In this document: piece by piece, positions 31,434 through 40,778 of the stretch | How positions within the stretch are numbered: the first letter of the stretch is position 1 | Layout of the letters: the number at the start of each line of letters is the position of its first letter | Assembly: GCA_958412345.1 (NCBI GenBank) | Contig: CATYSO010000003.1 | Location: 1 to 64,000, forward strand | DNA: 64,000 nucleotides | Direction of reading: 5' to 3' | DNA from: an uncultured Collinsella sp. | GTDB lineage: Bacteria > Actinomycetota > Coriobacteriia > Coriobacteriales > Coriobacteriaceae | Position numbers and translations under genes: made by a program | The notes under the pieces: model-generated | Seen by the model: only the letters and a program-made list of their open reading frames with translations | What the model was told of the DNA's origin: nothing | Database searches by the model: none

Positions 31434-31504
31434 AATGACTAGTTGTCGCTCTGGTGCCCGCGCAGCGTCGGCCGATCCGCCGTTCGGTAGAACGGCGGAA
31501 CCGC

Positions 31505-32218
31505 CTAACCGCCCAGATAGGCTTTGCGGACGTTGTCGTCGTGCAGGAGCTCCTGTCCGGTGCCGGTCATGGTGATCTTGCCGGTCTCGAGCACGTAACC
31601 GCGTGTGGCGATGGAAAGCGCCATCTGCGCGTTTTGCTCGACCAGAAGCACCGTGGTGCCGGCCTTGTGCAAGTCCTCGACAATCTGGAAGATCTGTTCG
31701 ATCAGAATCGGCGCCAGACCCATGGAAGGTTCGTCGAGCATAAGCAGTTTGGGGTTACTCATAAGGGCGCGCCCCATAACGAGCATCTGCTGCTCGCCGC
31801 CTGAAAGGGTGCCGGCGACCTGGCGACGGCGCTCCTTAAGGCGCGGGAACTGCTCGTAGACGCGCTCCAGGCCCGGAGCCACCGTGGACTTGGGCTGCGT
31901 ATAGGCGCCCATCTCCAGGTTCTCCTCAACCGTCATCTGCAAAAAGGCGCGACGACCCTCGGGAACCTGAGCCAGGCCCTTACCAACCAGCTTATCAGCG
32001 GGCGTATGGGTAATGTCCTCGCCCATAAACTTGATGGAGCCGGTCTTGGAGCGCAGCAGGCCCGAGACGGTCTTGAGCGTTGTGGACTTGCCGGCACCGT
32101 TGGCACCAATCAAGGCCACGATCTCGCCCTCGTTAACGTTAAAGGAGATGTCCTTGATGGCGTGGATGGCGCCGTACCAGACGTTGATGTTGTAGACGGA
32201 AAGCATCGGCTCTGCCAT
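31505..32218 (-). CDS. livF: Branched-chain amino acid ABC transporter ATP-binding protein LivF
   Basis: A 237-residue ABC ATPase with Walker A GANGAGKST, signature LSGGEQQML and Walker B LLMLDEPSMGLAP, and the LivF-type QNAQMALSIATRGYVLETG end. One of two ATPases that power uptake of leucine, isoleucine and valine through LivHM. Its ATG directly abuts the livG stop codon and has GGGGGAG upstream, so translation is coupled. Confidence 0.95.
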   Translation of the reverse strand: MAEPMLSVYNINVWYGAIHAIKDISFNVNEGEIVALIGANGAGKSTTLKTVSGLLRSKTGSIKFMGEDITHTPADKLVGKGLAQVPEGRRAFLQMTVEENLEMGAYTQPKSTVAPGLERVYEQFPRLKERRRQVAGTLSGGEQQMLVMGRALMSNPKLLMLDEPSMGLAPILIEQIFQIVEDLHKAGTTVLLVEQNAQMALSIATRGYVLETGKITMTGTGQELLHDDNVRKAYLGG

Positions 32219-33079
32219 TTAGTTCTCCCCCTTATCCTGCTTGCCCAGATACGCCTCGATAACGGCATCGTTGTTCTGGATTTCCTCGGCCGTGCCCTTG
32301 GCGATGACCTTGCCAAAGTTAAGCACGCAGATACCCTCGCAAATATTCATGACGAGCGACATGTCGTGTTCGATAAGCATGATGGCGATACCAAAGGTGT
32401 CGCGAATCTTAACGATGTTCTCCATGAGCTCCGCGGTCTCGGACGGGTTCATGCCGGCGGCAGGCTCGTCGAGCAGCAACAGCTTGGGGCTGGTCGCAAG
32501 CGCGCGGACAATCTCCAGACGACGCTGGGCGCCATAAGGCAGCGAGCCGGCCTGCTCGTTTGCCAGGTGCTCCATATCAAAGATGGACAGCAGCTCCATG
32601 GCGCGCTCGTGGGCGGCCTTCTCGTGCTTCCAGTACGTCGGCAGGCGCAGCACACCCTCAAAACCGGAATAGCGCTCCTGGTTGTGCAGGCCGACCTTTA
32701 CGTTGTCCTCCACCGTCATGGTGTTGAACAGGCGAATGTTCTGGAAGGTACGGGCGATGCCCATACGGTTGACCTGATAGACCGACTTGCCCGATGTGTC
32801 CTCGCCGTCGAGCAGGATGGTGCCGTGCGTGGGCTGATACACCTTGGTGAGCAGGTTGAAGACCGTGGTCTTGCCGGCACCGTTAGGGCCGATCAGACCG
32901 GCGATCTCGGTCTTGCCGATGGTCAGGCTAAAGTCGTCGACCGCCTTGAGGCCGCCAAACTCAATGCCCAGGTGGATGCACTCGAGCGCCGGGCGCTCGC
33001 CCAGGTCGCGATCGGGAACGATGGCGCCAGAAGGATACGGGACCATCTTGCCCTTGTTGAACTCAAATTTACTGGGCAT
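32219..33079 (-). CDS. livG: Branched-chain amino acid ABC transporter ATP-binding protein LivG
   Basis: A 286-residue ABC ATPase with Walker A GPNGAGKTT, the LivG-specific insertion before the signature, LPYGAQRRLEIVRALA and Walker B LLLLDEPAAGMNP. The start at 33079 has AGGAGG nine bases upstream and overlaps the livM stop by 11 bp. It partners LivF in the transporter. Confidence 0.95.
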   Translation of the reverse strand: MPSKFEFNKGKMVPYPSGAIVPDRDLGERPALECIHLGIEFGGLKAVDDFSLTIGKTEIAGLIGPNGAGKTTVFNLLTKVYQPTHGTILLDGEDTSGKSVYQVNRMGIARTFQNIRLFNTMTVEDNVKVGLHNQERYSGFEGVLRLPTYWKHEKAAHERAMELLSIFDMEHLANEQAGSLPYGAQRRLEIVRALATSPKLLLLDEPAAGMNPSETAELMENIVKIRDTFGIAIMLIEHDMSLVMNICEGICVLNFGKVIAKGTAEEIQNNDAVIEAYLGKQDKGEN

Positions 33080-34148
33080 CGGCTGCCACCTCCTTCTTGG
33101 AAGCAAAGCGGTCCTTGACGCGACCGAAGAACGCCTTGAGCTGCGGGTTGTTGGTAAAGATCATGACCAGGATCAGCACGATGGCGTAGATGAGCATGCG
33201 GTAGTCCGAGAACTGACGGAGCAGCTCGGGAAGCACCGTGAGCAACGCCGCCGCGATAACGGAGCCGCGCATATTGCCCAGACCGCCCAGGACCACGAAC
33301 ACCAGGATGAGGATGGACGTGTTGAAGTCGAACTTAGTAGCGGAGAGCTGCGAGAAGTTACCGCCGAACAGGGCCCCGGCAGCACCGGCGAGGGCAGCGG
33401 AAACCACGAAGGCGATCATGCGGTACTGGGTGACGGAGATGCCCACGGACTCGGCAGCGATCTTGTTGTCGCGCACGGCCATGATGGCACGACCGGTACG
33501 GCTGCGAACCAGGTTGAGCACGATCACGAGTGCGACCATAACCAGGATGGCACCGGCGAGGAAGGTCGAGTACGTCGACACGCCCGAGGCGCCCTGGGCG
33601 CCCTTGATGATGGCGGTGCCGTCCTCGAGCAGGTGCAGGTCGTCGATCGTAGAGTTGCCCGTGATGTTAAAAATCACGTGCAGGCCGCGGGAGTCGACGC
33701 CCACAATGAGGCAGGTAACGATCTCTTTGATGATCTCGCCAAAAGCCAGGGTCACGATGGCCAGATAGTCGCCGCTCAGGCGCAGGACCGGGATACCGAT
33801 CAAGAAGCCCAAGATGGCAGCGGCGATAGCGCCGACCACAATGCTGATGATCAGGCGCACCGGATCGGAGGGAACGGCGCTCTCGAGGGCGACCGCGGTG
33901 ACGATGCCCGTGTAGGCACCGACACTCATAAAGCCCGCATGGCCCAGCGACAGGTCGCCCGCGATGCCGACGACGAGGTTGAGGGAAATGGCCATGACGA
34001 TGTAGGCCGTAATGGGAACCAACTGGCCGGCGATCATGCGCGGGATCATATGGTTGGACTGCATAAAGAACACGATGGCAAATGCCACAAGGCACATGGC
34101 GTACGTGACAAAGTCGTGACGCGTCTGCTTGTCTTTAAGAAACTTCAT
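33069..34148 (-). CDS. livM: Branched-chain amino acid ABC permease LivM
   Basis: A 359-residue inner-membrane permease with about nine hydrophobic helices and the LivM segments SLNLVVGIAGDLSLGHAGFM, LRLSGDYLAIVTLAFGEI and GRAIMAVRDNKIAAESVG (the coupling loop that contacts the ATPases). The ATG at 34148 follows TAGGTGAG. It pairs with LivH to form the membrane channel. Confidence 0.95.
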   Translation of the reverse strand: MKFLKDKQTRHDFVTYAMCLVAFAIVFFMQSNHMIPRMIAGQLVPITAYIVMAISLNLVVGIAGDLSLGHAGFMSVGAYTGIVTAVALESAVPSDPVRLIISIVVGAIAAAILGFLIGIPVLRLSGDYLAIVTLAFGEIIKEIVTCLIVGVDSRGLHVIFNITGNSTIDDLHLLEDGTAIIKGAQGASGVSTYSTFLAGAILVMVALVIVLNLVRSRTGRAIMAVRDNKIAAESVGISVTQYRMIAFVVSAALAGAAGALFGGNFSQLSATKFDFNTSILILVFVVLGGLGNMRGSVIAAALLTVLPELLRQFSDYRMLIYAIVLILVMIFTNNPQLKAFFGRVKDRFASKKEVAADAQ

Positions 34149-34157
34149 AACGCTCAC

Positions 34158-35039
34158 CTACACCTTCTCGGGGACGTACTTGCCCAAGAGGCCGGCAGGC
34201 TTGACGAGCAGGACGATGATCAGAACACCAAAGACGATGGAGTTGGCAAGGCTCGTGGAAATGTAAGCCTGTGCCATCGCCTCGATGATGCCGATGAGAA
34301 TGCCACCGACAAAGGCACCGGGGATGGAGCCGATACCGCCGAAGACGGCGGCGTCGAAGGCCTTGATGCCAGGCATGGCGCCCGTGGTGGGCTGCAGGAC
34401 CGGCGAGTAGGAGCACAGGAGCACACCGGCGATGGCGGCAAGGGCGGAGCCGATGGCAAACGTCATCGAGATGGTGCGGTTGACGTTGATGCCCATGAGC
34501 TGAGCGGCGGCCTTGTCCTCGGACACGGCGCGCATGGCCTTGCCCATCTTGGTCTTACCTGTAAAGAACATCAGACCGGCCATGATAACCAGGCAGGCGA
34601 CGATGGTGACGAGCGATACGGCGCTCACGTTGAACTTGGCCAAGAACTCCGGCACCGGGAAGGTGACGAGCGAAGTGAAGTTCTTGGGCGTGGCGCCCCA
34701 CAGAAGCTGCGCGGCATTCTGCAGGAAGTAGGACACGCCGATGGCCGTGATCAAAACGGCCAGCGGGCCTGCTTGGCGCAGCGGCTTATAGGCCAGACCC
34801 TCAATGAGAACACCGAGAACCGTGCAGACCTCACAAGAGAGAATTACAGATGCCCAGCCCGGGAGGCCGAGATACGACGTGGCGCAGAACGAGACATAGG
34901 CACCGACCATGATAACGTCGCCGTGAGCGAAGTTCAGCATCTTGGCGATACCGTAGACCATGGTGTAGCCCAACGCGATGATGGCGTAGACGCTGCCCAT
35001 GGACAGGCCGTTGACCAGGTATTGGATAAAGACCGTCAT
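34158..35039 (-). CDS. livH: Branched-chain amino acid ABC permease LivH
   Basis: A 293-residue permease with eight predicted helices, starting FIQYLVNGLSMGSVYAIIAL and carrying the coupling loop GKAMRAVSEDKAAAQLMGI. The ATG at 35039 is nine bases after a GGGGG ribosome-binding site; an upstream ATG at 35048 is too close to it. The gene is 9 bp from livM. Confidence 0.95.
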   Translation of the reverse strand: MTVFIQYLVNGLSMGSVYAIIALGYTMVYGIAKMLNFAHGDVIMVGAYVSFCATSYLGLPGWASVILSCEVCTVLGVLIEGLAYKPLRQAGPLAVLITAIGVSYFLQNAAQLLWGATPKNFTSLVTFPVPEFLAKFNVSAVSLVTIVACLVIMAGLMFFTGKTKMGKAMRAVSEDKAAAQLMGINVNRTISMTFAIGSALAAIAGVLLCSYSPVLQPTTGAMPGIKAFDAAVFGGIGSIPGAFVGGILIGIIEAMAQAYISTSLANSIVFGVLIIVLLVKPAGLLGKYVPEKV

Positions 35040-35068
35040 GTTCCACATCCCCCTTTCGAATAGGTTTC

Positions 35069-35165
35069 CAGTTAATGTATGAAACAGGGACGTTACACTG
35101 TCCCTAGATACCAAGCAAGCAGGGAAGGCCAAAACCTCCCCTGCTTGGGATCAAAACCGCTCTAT
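35069..35165 (-). terminator. Intergenic hairpins between livJ and livH
   Basis: Two stems occur in the gap: CCAAGCAGGGGAGG pairing with CCTTCCCTGCTTGCTTGG (35111-35151) and AGGGACAGTG/ACGTCCCT (about 35085-35105). There is no long T-tract. Such structures between a binding-protein gene and its permease genes usually lower the expression of the permeases or protect the upstream message. Confidence 0.5.
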
Positions 35166-35178
35166 GTAAGGCGGCTTA

Positions 35179-36366
35179 TTAGGCCTGTACGTACTTGCCG
35201 TCGGTGATGACGTACGCCGTGGGCTCCTTCTGGACCTGGCCCTTATCGTTCCAGGTGAGCTTGCCGGTCAGACCGTCAACGGTAATCTTGAGCATAGCCT
35301 TGGGCAGCTTCTCGGCGACCTCGGTCGGGTCGGCGTCGACACCAAGACCGGCCTCCTCGAGGGCCTCGGCCACCGCGTGCACGCCGTCGTAAGCGTCGGC
35401 GGCAAACTGGTCCGGAGTCTCGCCATACTTATCCTTGTAAGCGTTGACGAAGTCGGCGTTCTTCTCGTCGTCGGCGGAGAACGGGGTCATGAGCAGCAGA
35501 CCCTCGGCAAGAGAGGTGTCGAAGCCCTCAACGCCCAGGATGCCGTCCATGCCGTCGCAGCCCATCATCTTGACGTCGTAGCCCATGTCCTTGGCGTTCT
35601 TGAGCAGGACGGACGCCGGCGTGTAGTAGATCGGCGCAAAGATCATGGTGGCGCCGGCCTGCTTGGCCTTGGTGAGCTGGTTGGTAAAGCTCGTGGCGGA
35701 GTCGTCCTTAAAGGTCTCCTCGTCGACAATCTCGAGCTTGGATTTAGCGGCCTGAACCTTAAAGGAATCTGCGATGCCCGAAGAATAGGCGTCGCCGGAG
35801 TTATAGAACAGCACGAACTTCTCGTCCGCATACTTCTGCGCCAGGAACTTGGCAGCGTTGACGCCCTGGTTGGGATCGGTAAAGCAAACCTGGAAGACGC
35901 AATCCTTGCCCTTGGTGACGTCCTCGGAGGACGCGGACGGAGTGATCATGAACGTCTCGGGGTCGTTACCGCACTCGGCGGCAACGGCAACCGACGCACC
36001 CGTGGTGGTCGGGCCGACGAGGGCCTGCATGCCCCAGTCGAGCAGGGTGTTAAAGGCGTTGACGGCCTTCTCGCCGTCGGCCTGGTCATCCTCGGCCTTG
36101 CTGGCAAGCGGCAGCTCCTTGGTCGAGAAATCCTTGCAGCCAAGCTCGACACCCTGGGTAACGGACTTGCCGTAGGACGCGTTGGCGCCGGTCAGCGGGC
36201 CGATGGTGCCGATCTTAAACGAAGCGTCGCCCGAAGCGGAACCGCTGTCGCCGCCGTTGGAGGAGCAGCCAGCTAGAATAGACATCGCCCCCAGACCTGC
36301 TGCGCTCGCGATAACGCTCCTGCGATTCATAACAGGGTTCAATGACTTACCGGTGAGGCTCGACAT
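35179..36366 (-). CDS. Branched-chain amino acid binding lipoprotein (LivJ-like, copy 1)
   Basis: A 395-residue periplasmic-type binding protein anchored as a lipoprotein, with lipobox LAGC (Cys34) after a NRRSVIAS twin-arginine-like motif. The mature part is a Leu/Ile/Val-binding fold (FKIGTIGPLTGANASYGKSV, ATMIFAPIYYTPASVLLKNA). It delivers substrate to LivHMGF encoded just downstream. It is about 70 percent similar by eye to the next gene upstream, so the two are a tandem duplication. GGAGAG precedes the ATG. Confidence 0.93.
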   Translation of the reverse strand: MSSLTGKSLNPVMNRRSVIASAAGLGAMSILAGCSSNGGDSGSASGDASFKIGTIGPLTGANASYGKSVTQGVELGCKDFSTKELPLASKAEDDQADGEKAVNAFNTLLDWGMQALVGPTTTGASVAVAAECGNDPETFMITPSASSEDVTKGKDCVFQVCFTDPNQGVNAAKFLAQKYADEKFVLFYNSGDAYSSGIADSFKVQAAKSKLEIVDEETFKDDSATSFTNQLTKAKQAGATMIFAPIYYTPASVLLKNAKDMGYDVKMMGCDGMDGILGVEGFDTSLAEGLLLMTPFSADDEKNADFVNAYKDKYGETPDQFAADAYDGVHAVAEALEEAGLGVDADPTEVAEKLPKAMLKITVDGLTGKLTWNDKGQVQKEPTAYVITDGKYVQA

Positions 36367-36636
36367 GCGGCTCTCCTCTCAAATCTCGTCGGGTTTCGGT
36401 TACCCGACAGGCCATCCTTCGCCGTGTTCGGCGTTCGCAAAATAGTAGACGCTTTAGTTGAGAAAAGTGGCGATTATTTCAACTTTTCTTTTGTTTTGTC
36501 CGTTTATCCATAATTATGCGTATTTCTATTGGTTTATGCAGTTTAGCCACTTTATTGTGTGAAAGTAATGTTTCCATTCCGTTACAAGCGTCCCTGCCCT
36601 GAATAAAACGGCCTCACCGGTCGCACTTTTGCGCAC
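36367..36636. promoter_or_regulatory. AT-rich promoter region between the two livJ genes
   Basis: This gap is clearly richer in AT than its surroundings (36470-36560). A small hairpin CGCCG-TGTT-CGGCG lies near 36424-36437. It presumably carries a promoter for copy 1 and the permease genes; no -35/-10 pair is convincing enough to name. Confidence 0.4.
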
Positions 36637-37803
36637 TTAGGCGGCGATGTACTTGCCGTCCTGGATCACATAGGCTGTGGCGGGCTTTTCAACCTGCCCC
36701 TTGTCGTTCCACGTCAGCTCGCCCGTCAGGCCCTCGATTTTGATCTTGCGCATGGCCTTGGCAAGGTCGCCGGCAATGTCGGCGCCGTCGGCCGTAATGT
36801 CGATGTCTGCCTTATCGATAGCCTCGACAATCGCATGGACGCAGTCATAGGCATCGGCGGCGAACTGGTTGGGCGTCTCGTCGTAGGCGTCCTTATAGGC
36901 CTTGACGAAGTCGGCGTTCTTCTCATCGTCGGCAGAGAACGGGGTCATGAGCAGCACGCCCTCGGCAAGAGAGGTATCGAAGCCCTCAACGGAGAGCAGA
37001 CCGTCCATGCCGTCGGTGCCCATGAGGGTCATGTCGTATCCCATGTCCTTGGCGTTCTTGAGCAAAACGGACGCCGGCGTGTAGTAGATCGGCGCAAAGA
37101 TGAGCGTGGCGCCGGCCTCCTTGGCCTTGGTGAGCTGGTTGGTAAAGCTCGTGGAAGAGTCGTCCTTAAAGGTCTCGGTATCGACGATATCAAGTTTGGA
37201 CTCCTTGGCCTGCTCGGCAAAGGCATCGGCAACACCCGAGCTGTACGTATCGCCGGAGTTGTAGAACAAGGCGATCTTGGCGTCTGCATACTTCTCGGCC
37301 AAAAACTTGGCAGCACTCGCGCCCATGGTGGGGTCGGTAAAGCAAACCTGGAAAACCGTGGTCTTGTCCTTGGTGACGTCGAGGGACGAAGCAGAGGGCG
37401 TGACCATGAGCATATCGTCGGCGATCTCGCCCGAGACGGCGACGGCGGCACCGGTGGTGACGGGGCCGACGAGCGCCTGCATGCCCCAGTCGCACAAGGT
37501 ATTGAAGGCGTTGATGGCCTTCTCGCCGTCAGCGACGTCATCCTCGGACTTAAGCGAGAGTTTGAGGTCCTTGGTCGAAAAATCCTTGGCGGCGAGCTTG
37601 GCACCCTTCTCGGCCGAAACGCCATAGGTTGCCGCGGCGCCGGTCAGAGGGCCGATGACACCGATCTTGAAGGTCTTGCCGTCATCGGCGGTGCCGCCGT
37701 CCGAGCCACCCGACGAGCAACCAGCGAGTGCGGCGGTGCTGCCGAGCGCCGCAGCGCCGGCGAGAAAGTTCCTACGGCTGAGCGTGCTGTTGATGTTGAA
37801 CAT
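36637..37803 (-). CDS. Branched-chain amino acid binding lipoprotein (LivJ-like, copy 2)
   Basis: A 388-residue paralogue of the neighbouring binding protein. Its export signal SRRNFLAG is a good Tat motif and is followed by lipobox ALAGC (Cys29). The mature domain matches copy 1 closely across most of its length but differs near the C-terminus and in the pocket region (DITADGADIAGDLAKAM), so substrate preference may differ. AGGGGG lies five bases before the ATG. It is first in the liv cluster. Confidence 0.93.
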   Translation of the reverse strand: MFNINSTLSRRNFLAGAAALGSTAALAGCSSGGSDGGTADDGKTFKIGVIGPLTGAAATYGVSAEKGAKLAAKDFSTKDLKLSLKSEDDVADGEKAINAFNTLCDWGMQALVGPVTTGAAVAVSGEIADDMLMVTPSASSLDVTKDKTTVFQVCFTDPTMGASAAKFLAEKYADAKIALFYNSGDTYSSGVADAFAEQAKESKLDIVDTETFKDDSSTSFTNQLTKAKEAGATLIFAPIYYTPASVLLKNAKDMGYDMTLMGTDGMDGLLSVEGFDTSLAEGVLLMTPFSADDEKNADFVKAYKDAYDETPNQFAADAYDCVHAIVEAIDKADIDITADGADIAGDLAKAMRKIKIEGLTGELTWNDKGQVEKPATAYVIQDGKYIAA

Positions 37804-38053
37804 GGTGTCCCCCTTTTTCGCTGGCCGCGGTGCGGCCGTCTTGCGGTACAGGGCAAACCTTATGGCGCAAACGTTGACAGTTTGTTACGGAGTTCCGTTT
37901 GTAGCGAGCATGTTTCCAATGTTTCCGCAGCGTTTCGGGGGTGCCGTTTTGTGCGACTCCTGTTGCCTGGCGAGCACGCGCCCTCGGTTCACGCTAGAAT
38001 GCACTCAACCTTAACTGGTCAATCATCCATACAGATGCACGAAGGAGCTATCT
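37804..38053. promoter_or_regulatory. Divergent promoter region between livJ copy 2 and hom
   Basis: A 250-bp non-coding gap between the minus-strand liv cluster and plus-strand hom. It must hold promoters in both directions, but I do not see clean sigma boxes or a recognisable riboswitch. Confidence 0.4.
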
Positions 38054-39397
38054 ATGAGCGAACCCCTGCGCACCGTGAACGTCGGTCTGATCGGTCTTGG
38101 AACCGTCGGCGGCGGCGTGGCCCGTCTGATTAAGAGCCACCACGATGAGTACCTGGCCGCCTACGGCATCGACCTTAAGCTGACCCGCGCCTGCGCGCTT
38201 GCCTGGGAGCAGGCCGAAGCAGCCGGTATTGAGCGCGAGGCCTTTACGAGTGACTGGCACGACGTCGTCATCGACCCTGCCGTCGACATCGTCGTTGAGC
38301 TGATCGGCGGCGAGCACCCCGCGACCGAGATCTTCACCACCGCCTTTGAGCACGGCAAGCACGTCGTCTCTGCCAACAAGGCCCTGCTGGGCCGTCACGT
38401 CGAGACGCTTGCCGAGAAGGCGCGCGCGTGCGGCGTGCAGATTAAGTGCGAGGCCAGCTGCGGCGGCGGCATCCCCATCGTGAGCACGCTTGAGCACGAC
38501 CTGGTGGGCAACAAGATCCTGACCATCGCCGGCATTCTCAACGGCACCACCAACTACATCCTGTCGCGCATGGACGCCGAGGGCGCCGATTACGCCGACG
38601 TGCTTGCCGACGCGCAGGCCAAAGGCTATGCCGAGGCCGACCCGTCCGCCGACGTCGACGGCTTCGACGCCGCCAGCAAGACGGCCATCCTCGCCTCCAT
38701 CGGCTTTGGCACCCGCGTTACCACCGACGATGTGTACCAGCAGGGTATCCGTACCATCGGCGCCGAGGACATCGCCCAGGCCCGCGAGCTCGGCTACACC
38801 ATTAAGCTGCTGGGCATCGCCCGCAACACCGATGCCGGTGTCGACGTCCGCGTGCACCCCACGCTGATCCCCGCCGACCACATGCTCGCCAAGGTCAACG
38901 GCGCCATGAACGCCGTCTACGTGGTGGGCGACGCTGTGGGCGAGACCATGTTCTACGGTGCCGGCGCAGGCTCCTTCCCCACCGCGAGCGCCGTCGTGGG
39001 CGATATCCTGTCGCTGTCCGAGCAGATCAGCCGCGGCGTGGCACCGCTGCCCGAGATTGAGCCCTATGGTCACAACCTCGCCTTTAAACCCATGGACGAG
39101 CTCCAGACCAAGTACTATGTGCGCCTGAAGGTCGCGGACCGCGTGGGCGCCCTGTCCGAGACGGTCGATATCTTCGCCAAGCACAACATCTCGATCTCGC
39201 TCATCAACCAGGTCGAGGATGGCAAGTCGGGCGTCACCGACACCTGCTCGGTCATCTTCCTGACGCACCGCGCGCTCGAGAAGGACATCCAGGCTGCCGC
39301 CACCGAGCTTGCAGGCGTCGACTGCGTGGCCGAGGTCGCCAACGTCCTGCGCATCGAGGACGTCGAGGCCTGGACCGAAGGCGTTATGGCCAACTAG
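38054..39397 (+). CDS. hom: Homoserine dehydrogenase
   Basis: A 447-residue enzyme reducing aspartate semialdehyde to homoserine in threonine, methionine and isoleucine synthesis. It shows the NAD(P) motif GLIGLGTVGGGVARL, the catalytic segment AGILNGTTNYILSRM and GYAEADPSADVDG, then a C-terminal ACT domain (about 350-430) for threonine feedback. GAAGGAG is seven bases upstream of the ATG. It is followed by its own terminator, so monocistronic. Confidence 0.97.
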   Translation: MSEPLRTVNVGLIGLGTVGGGVARLIKSHHDEYLAAYGIDLKLTRACALAWEQAEAAGIEREAFTSDWHDVVIDPAVDIVVELIGGEHPATEIFTTAFEHGKHVVSANKALLGRHVETLAEKARACGVQIKCEASCGGGIPIVSTLEHDLVGNKILTIAGILNGTTNYILSRMDAEGADYADVLADAQAKGYAEADPSADVDGFDAASKTAILASIGFGTRVTTDDVYQQGIRTIGAEDIAQARELGYTIKLLGIARNTDAGVDVRVHPTLIPADHMLAKVNGAMNAVYVVGDAVGETMFYGAGAGSFPTASAVVGDILSLSEQISRGVAPLPEIEPYGHNLAFKPMDELQTKYYVRLKVADRVGALSETVDIFAKHNISISLINQVEDGKSGVTDTCSVIFLTHRALEKDIQAAATELAGVDCVAEVANVLRIEDVEAWTEGVMAN

Positions 39398-39430
39398 TCC
39401 GGTCTTTGCTATACGACATATATGTTGATG

Positions 39431-39465
39431 GGCTCCCGTCCGGTCTTGGACGGGAGCCTTTTTGT
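39431..39465 (+). terminator. Terminator of hom
   Basis: Stem GGCTCCCGTCC/GGACGGGAGCC with a 6-base loop and a TTTTTG tail lies 34 bases after the hom stop codon. Confidence 0.92.
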
Positions 39466-39619
39466 TTGCCCTCGGGGCACATTGGCGTGGCTTGCGTTTG
39501 AACAACTTGACCGTTCATTGACAACCGGGGGTACCGTTCACCGATAAGCGAATGTGCTCGTTTTGGGCCGCCACTATGCTGTGCTGCGTATGTCCACACC
39601 CCCGAAGAATGGAGGCACC

Positions 39620-40369
39620 ATGTTGCTCGAGGGTAAGAAAGCAATCATCACTGGAGGCACGCGCGGTATCGGCTATGCCATCGCCTGCCGTTTTATTGAG
39701 GAAGGCGCTGCCGTCACCGTCTTTGGCTCTCGCCAGGAGACCGCCGACGCCGCCGTCGAGAAGCTGACTGCAGCCTATCCCGAGGCCAAGGTCTGGGGCC
39801 GTTCCTGCGACCTCACCTCGCTCGAGGCCGTAACCGAGGCCTTTACCCAGGCAGCCGCCGGCATGGGCGGCCTGGACACGGTCGTCAACAACGCTGGCAT
39901 CTCCCAGAGCACCCCGCTGCTCAACTACACCGCCGAGGAGTTCGCCAAGGTCATGAACCTCAACGTGACTGCTGTCTTTAATGGCCACCATGCCGCCGCC
40001 AAGATCATGACCGAGGCCGGTCACGGCGGTACCATCACTACCACGACCTCGATGGTCGCCAAGTACGGTCAGCCCTCCGGCGTCGGCTACCCCACGTCCA
40101 AGTTCGCCGTCAACGGCATGGTCCAGTCGCTCTCGCGCGAGCTCGCCCCCAAGGGCATTCGCGTCAACGCCGTCGCACCCGGCGTGACCAGGACCGACAT
40201 GGTTGCCGCCCTGCCCGACGAGGTCATCAAGCCGCTCGTCGCCACCATCCCGCTCGGCCGCATGGGCGAGCCCGAGGACGTCGCCAACGCCTTCGTCTTC
40301 CTGGCAAGCGACATGTCCTCCTATGTCACGGGCGCCGTACTCCCCGTCGACGGAGCCGCCCGCTCCTAA
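39620..40369 (+). CDS. SDR family oxidoreductase (FabG-like)
   Basis: A 249-residue short-chain dehydrogenase/reductase. The cofactor motif TGGTRGIG is at 11-18, NNAG at 90-93, the catalytic serine is S144 and YPTSK (Y157, K161) completes the active site. It resembles 3-oxoacyl-ACP reductases, but no fatty acid genes are nearby. Related Coriobacteriia use SDRs as bile acid hydroxysteroid dehydrogenases, so a steroid substrate is an open possibility. The ATG at 39620 has GGAGG upstream. Confidence 0.9.
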   Translation: MLLEGKKAIITGGTRGIGYAIACRFIEEGAAVTVFGSRQETADAAVEKLTAAYPEAKVWGRSCDLTSLEAVTEAFTQAAAGMGGLDTVVNNAGISQSTPLLNYTAEEFAKVMNLNVTAVFNGHHAAAKIMTEAGHGGTITTTTSMVAKYGQPSGVGYPTSKFAVNGMVQSLSRELAPKGIRVNAVAPGVTRTDMVAALPDEVIKPLVATIPLGRMGEPEDVANAFVFLASDMSSYVTGAVLPVDGAARS

Positions 40370-40466
40370 GGAGTAGCAGGCTTCGGCCTCAACCTTCAAC
40401 AGAGTCTTGCGCAAAAGGCGCGCTGCCTGCAATCGATGCAGACAGCGCGCCTTCCTTAATTTGGAT

Positions 40467-40759
40467 GGAAACCGTATCCCAGAATTTCGGCTCAGAGTGG
40501 GATGCGGTTTCCCCCAGAGCCCTCATACGGAAACTGTGTCCCGTTTTGGACGCCAATTCCGGGACGCGCTTTCCGCAACGGGCCCCTAACGGAAACCGTG
40601 TCCCACTCTGAGCGTCTATTCTGGGATGCAGTTTCCCAAAGGGCCTTGTTCCGGAAAGCGTGTCCCATTCTGAGCCTTCGAACTGGGACGCACTTTCCCA
40701 ACGGAGGTCGATGCGGAAAGCGCATCCCGTTTTGAGCCTGCCCTTCAAACCGGAATGCC
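40467..40759. repeat. Array of five 62-bp units built from alternating inverted 15-mers
   Basis: Units begin at exactly 40467, 40529, 40591, 40653 and 40715. Each has a left arm GGAAA(C/G)(C/T)G(T/C)(A/G)TCCC, a 16-bp middle, the inverted arm ending TTTCC, and a 16-bp spacer. Inverted arms therefore alternate every 31 bp, about three helix turns. Eight arms are well kept and the last is degenerate. The middles share a weak TCTGAGC core. It lies between the SDR gene and the antiporter, outside any supported gene; 62 is not a multiple of 3, so it is not a coding repeat. Confidence 0.85.
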
Positions 40760-40778
40760 ACCTCAGCGCCAGCATCGG

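Noticed and set aside
32844..35063. A 739-codon plus-strand frame opposite livG, livM and livH
   Set aside because: Very rich in D, H, G and Q, typical of the reverse complement of hydrophobic permease codons; no domain.
40467..40759. CRISPR array
   Set aside because: Repeats alternate in orientation, are only 15 bp, spacers are 16 bp and related to each other, and no cas gene is present.
40389..40775. Minus-strand 128-codon frame over the 62-bp repeat array
   Set aside because: The repeat period is not a multiple of three and the peptide has no consistent repeat in one frame; no ribosome-binding site.
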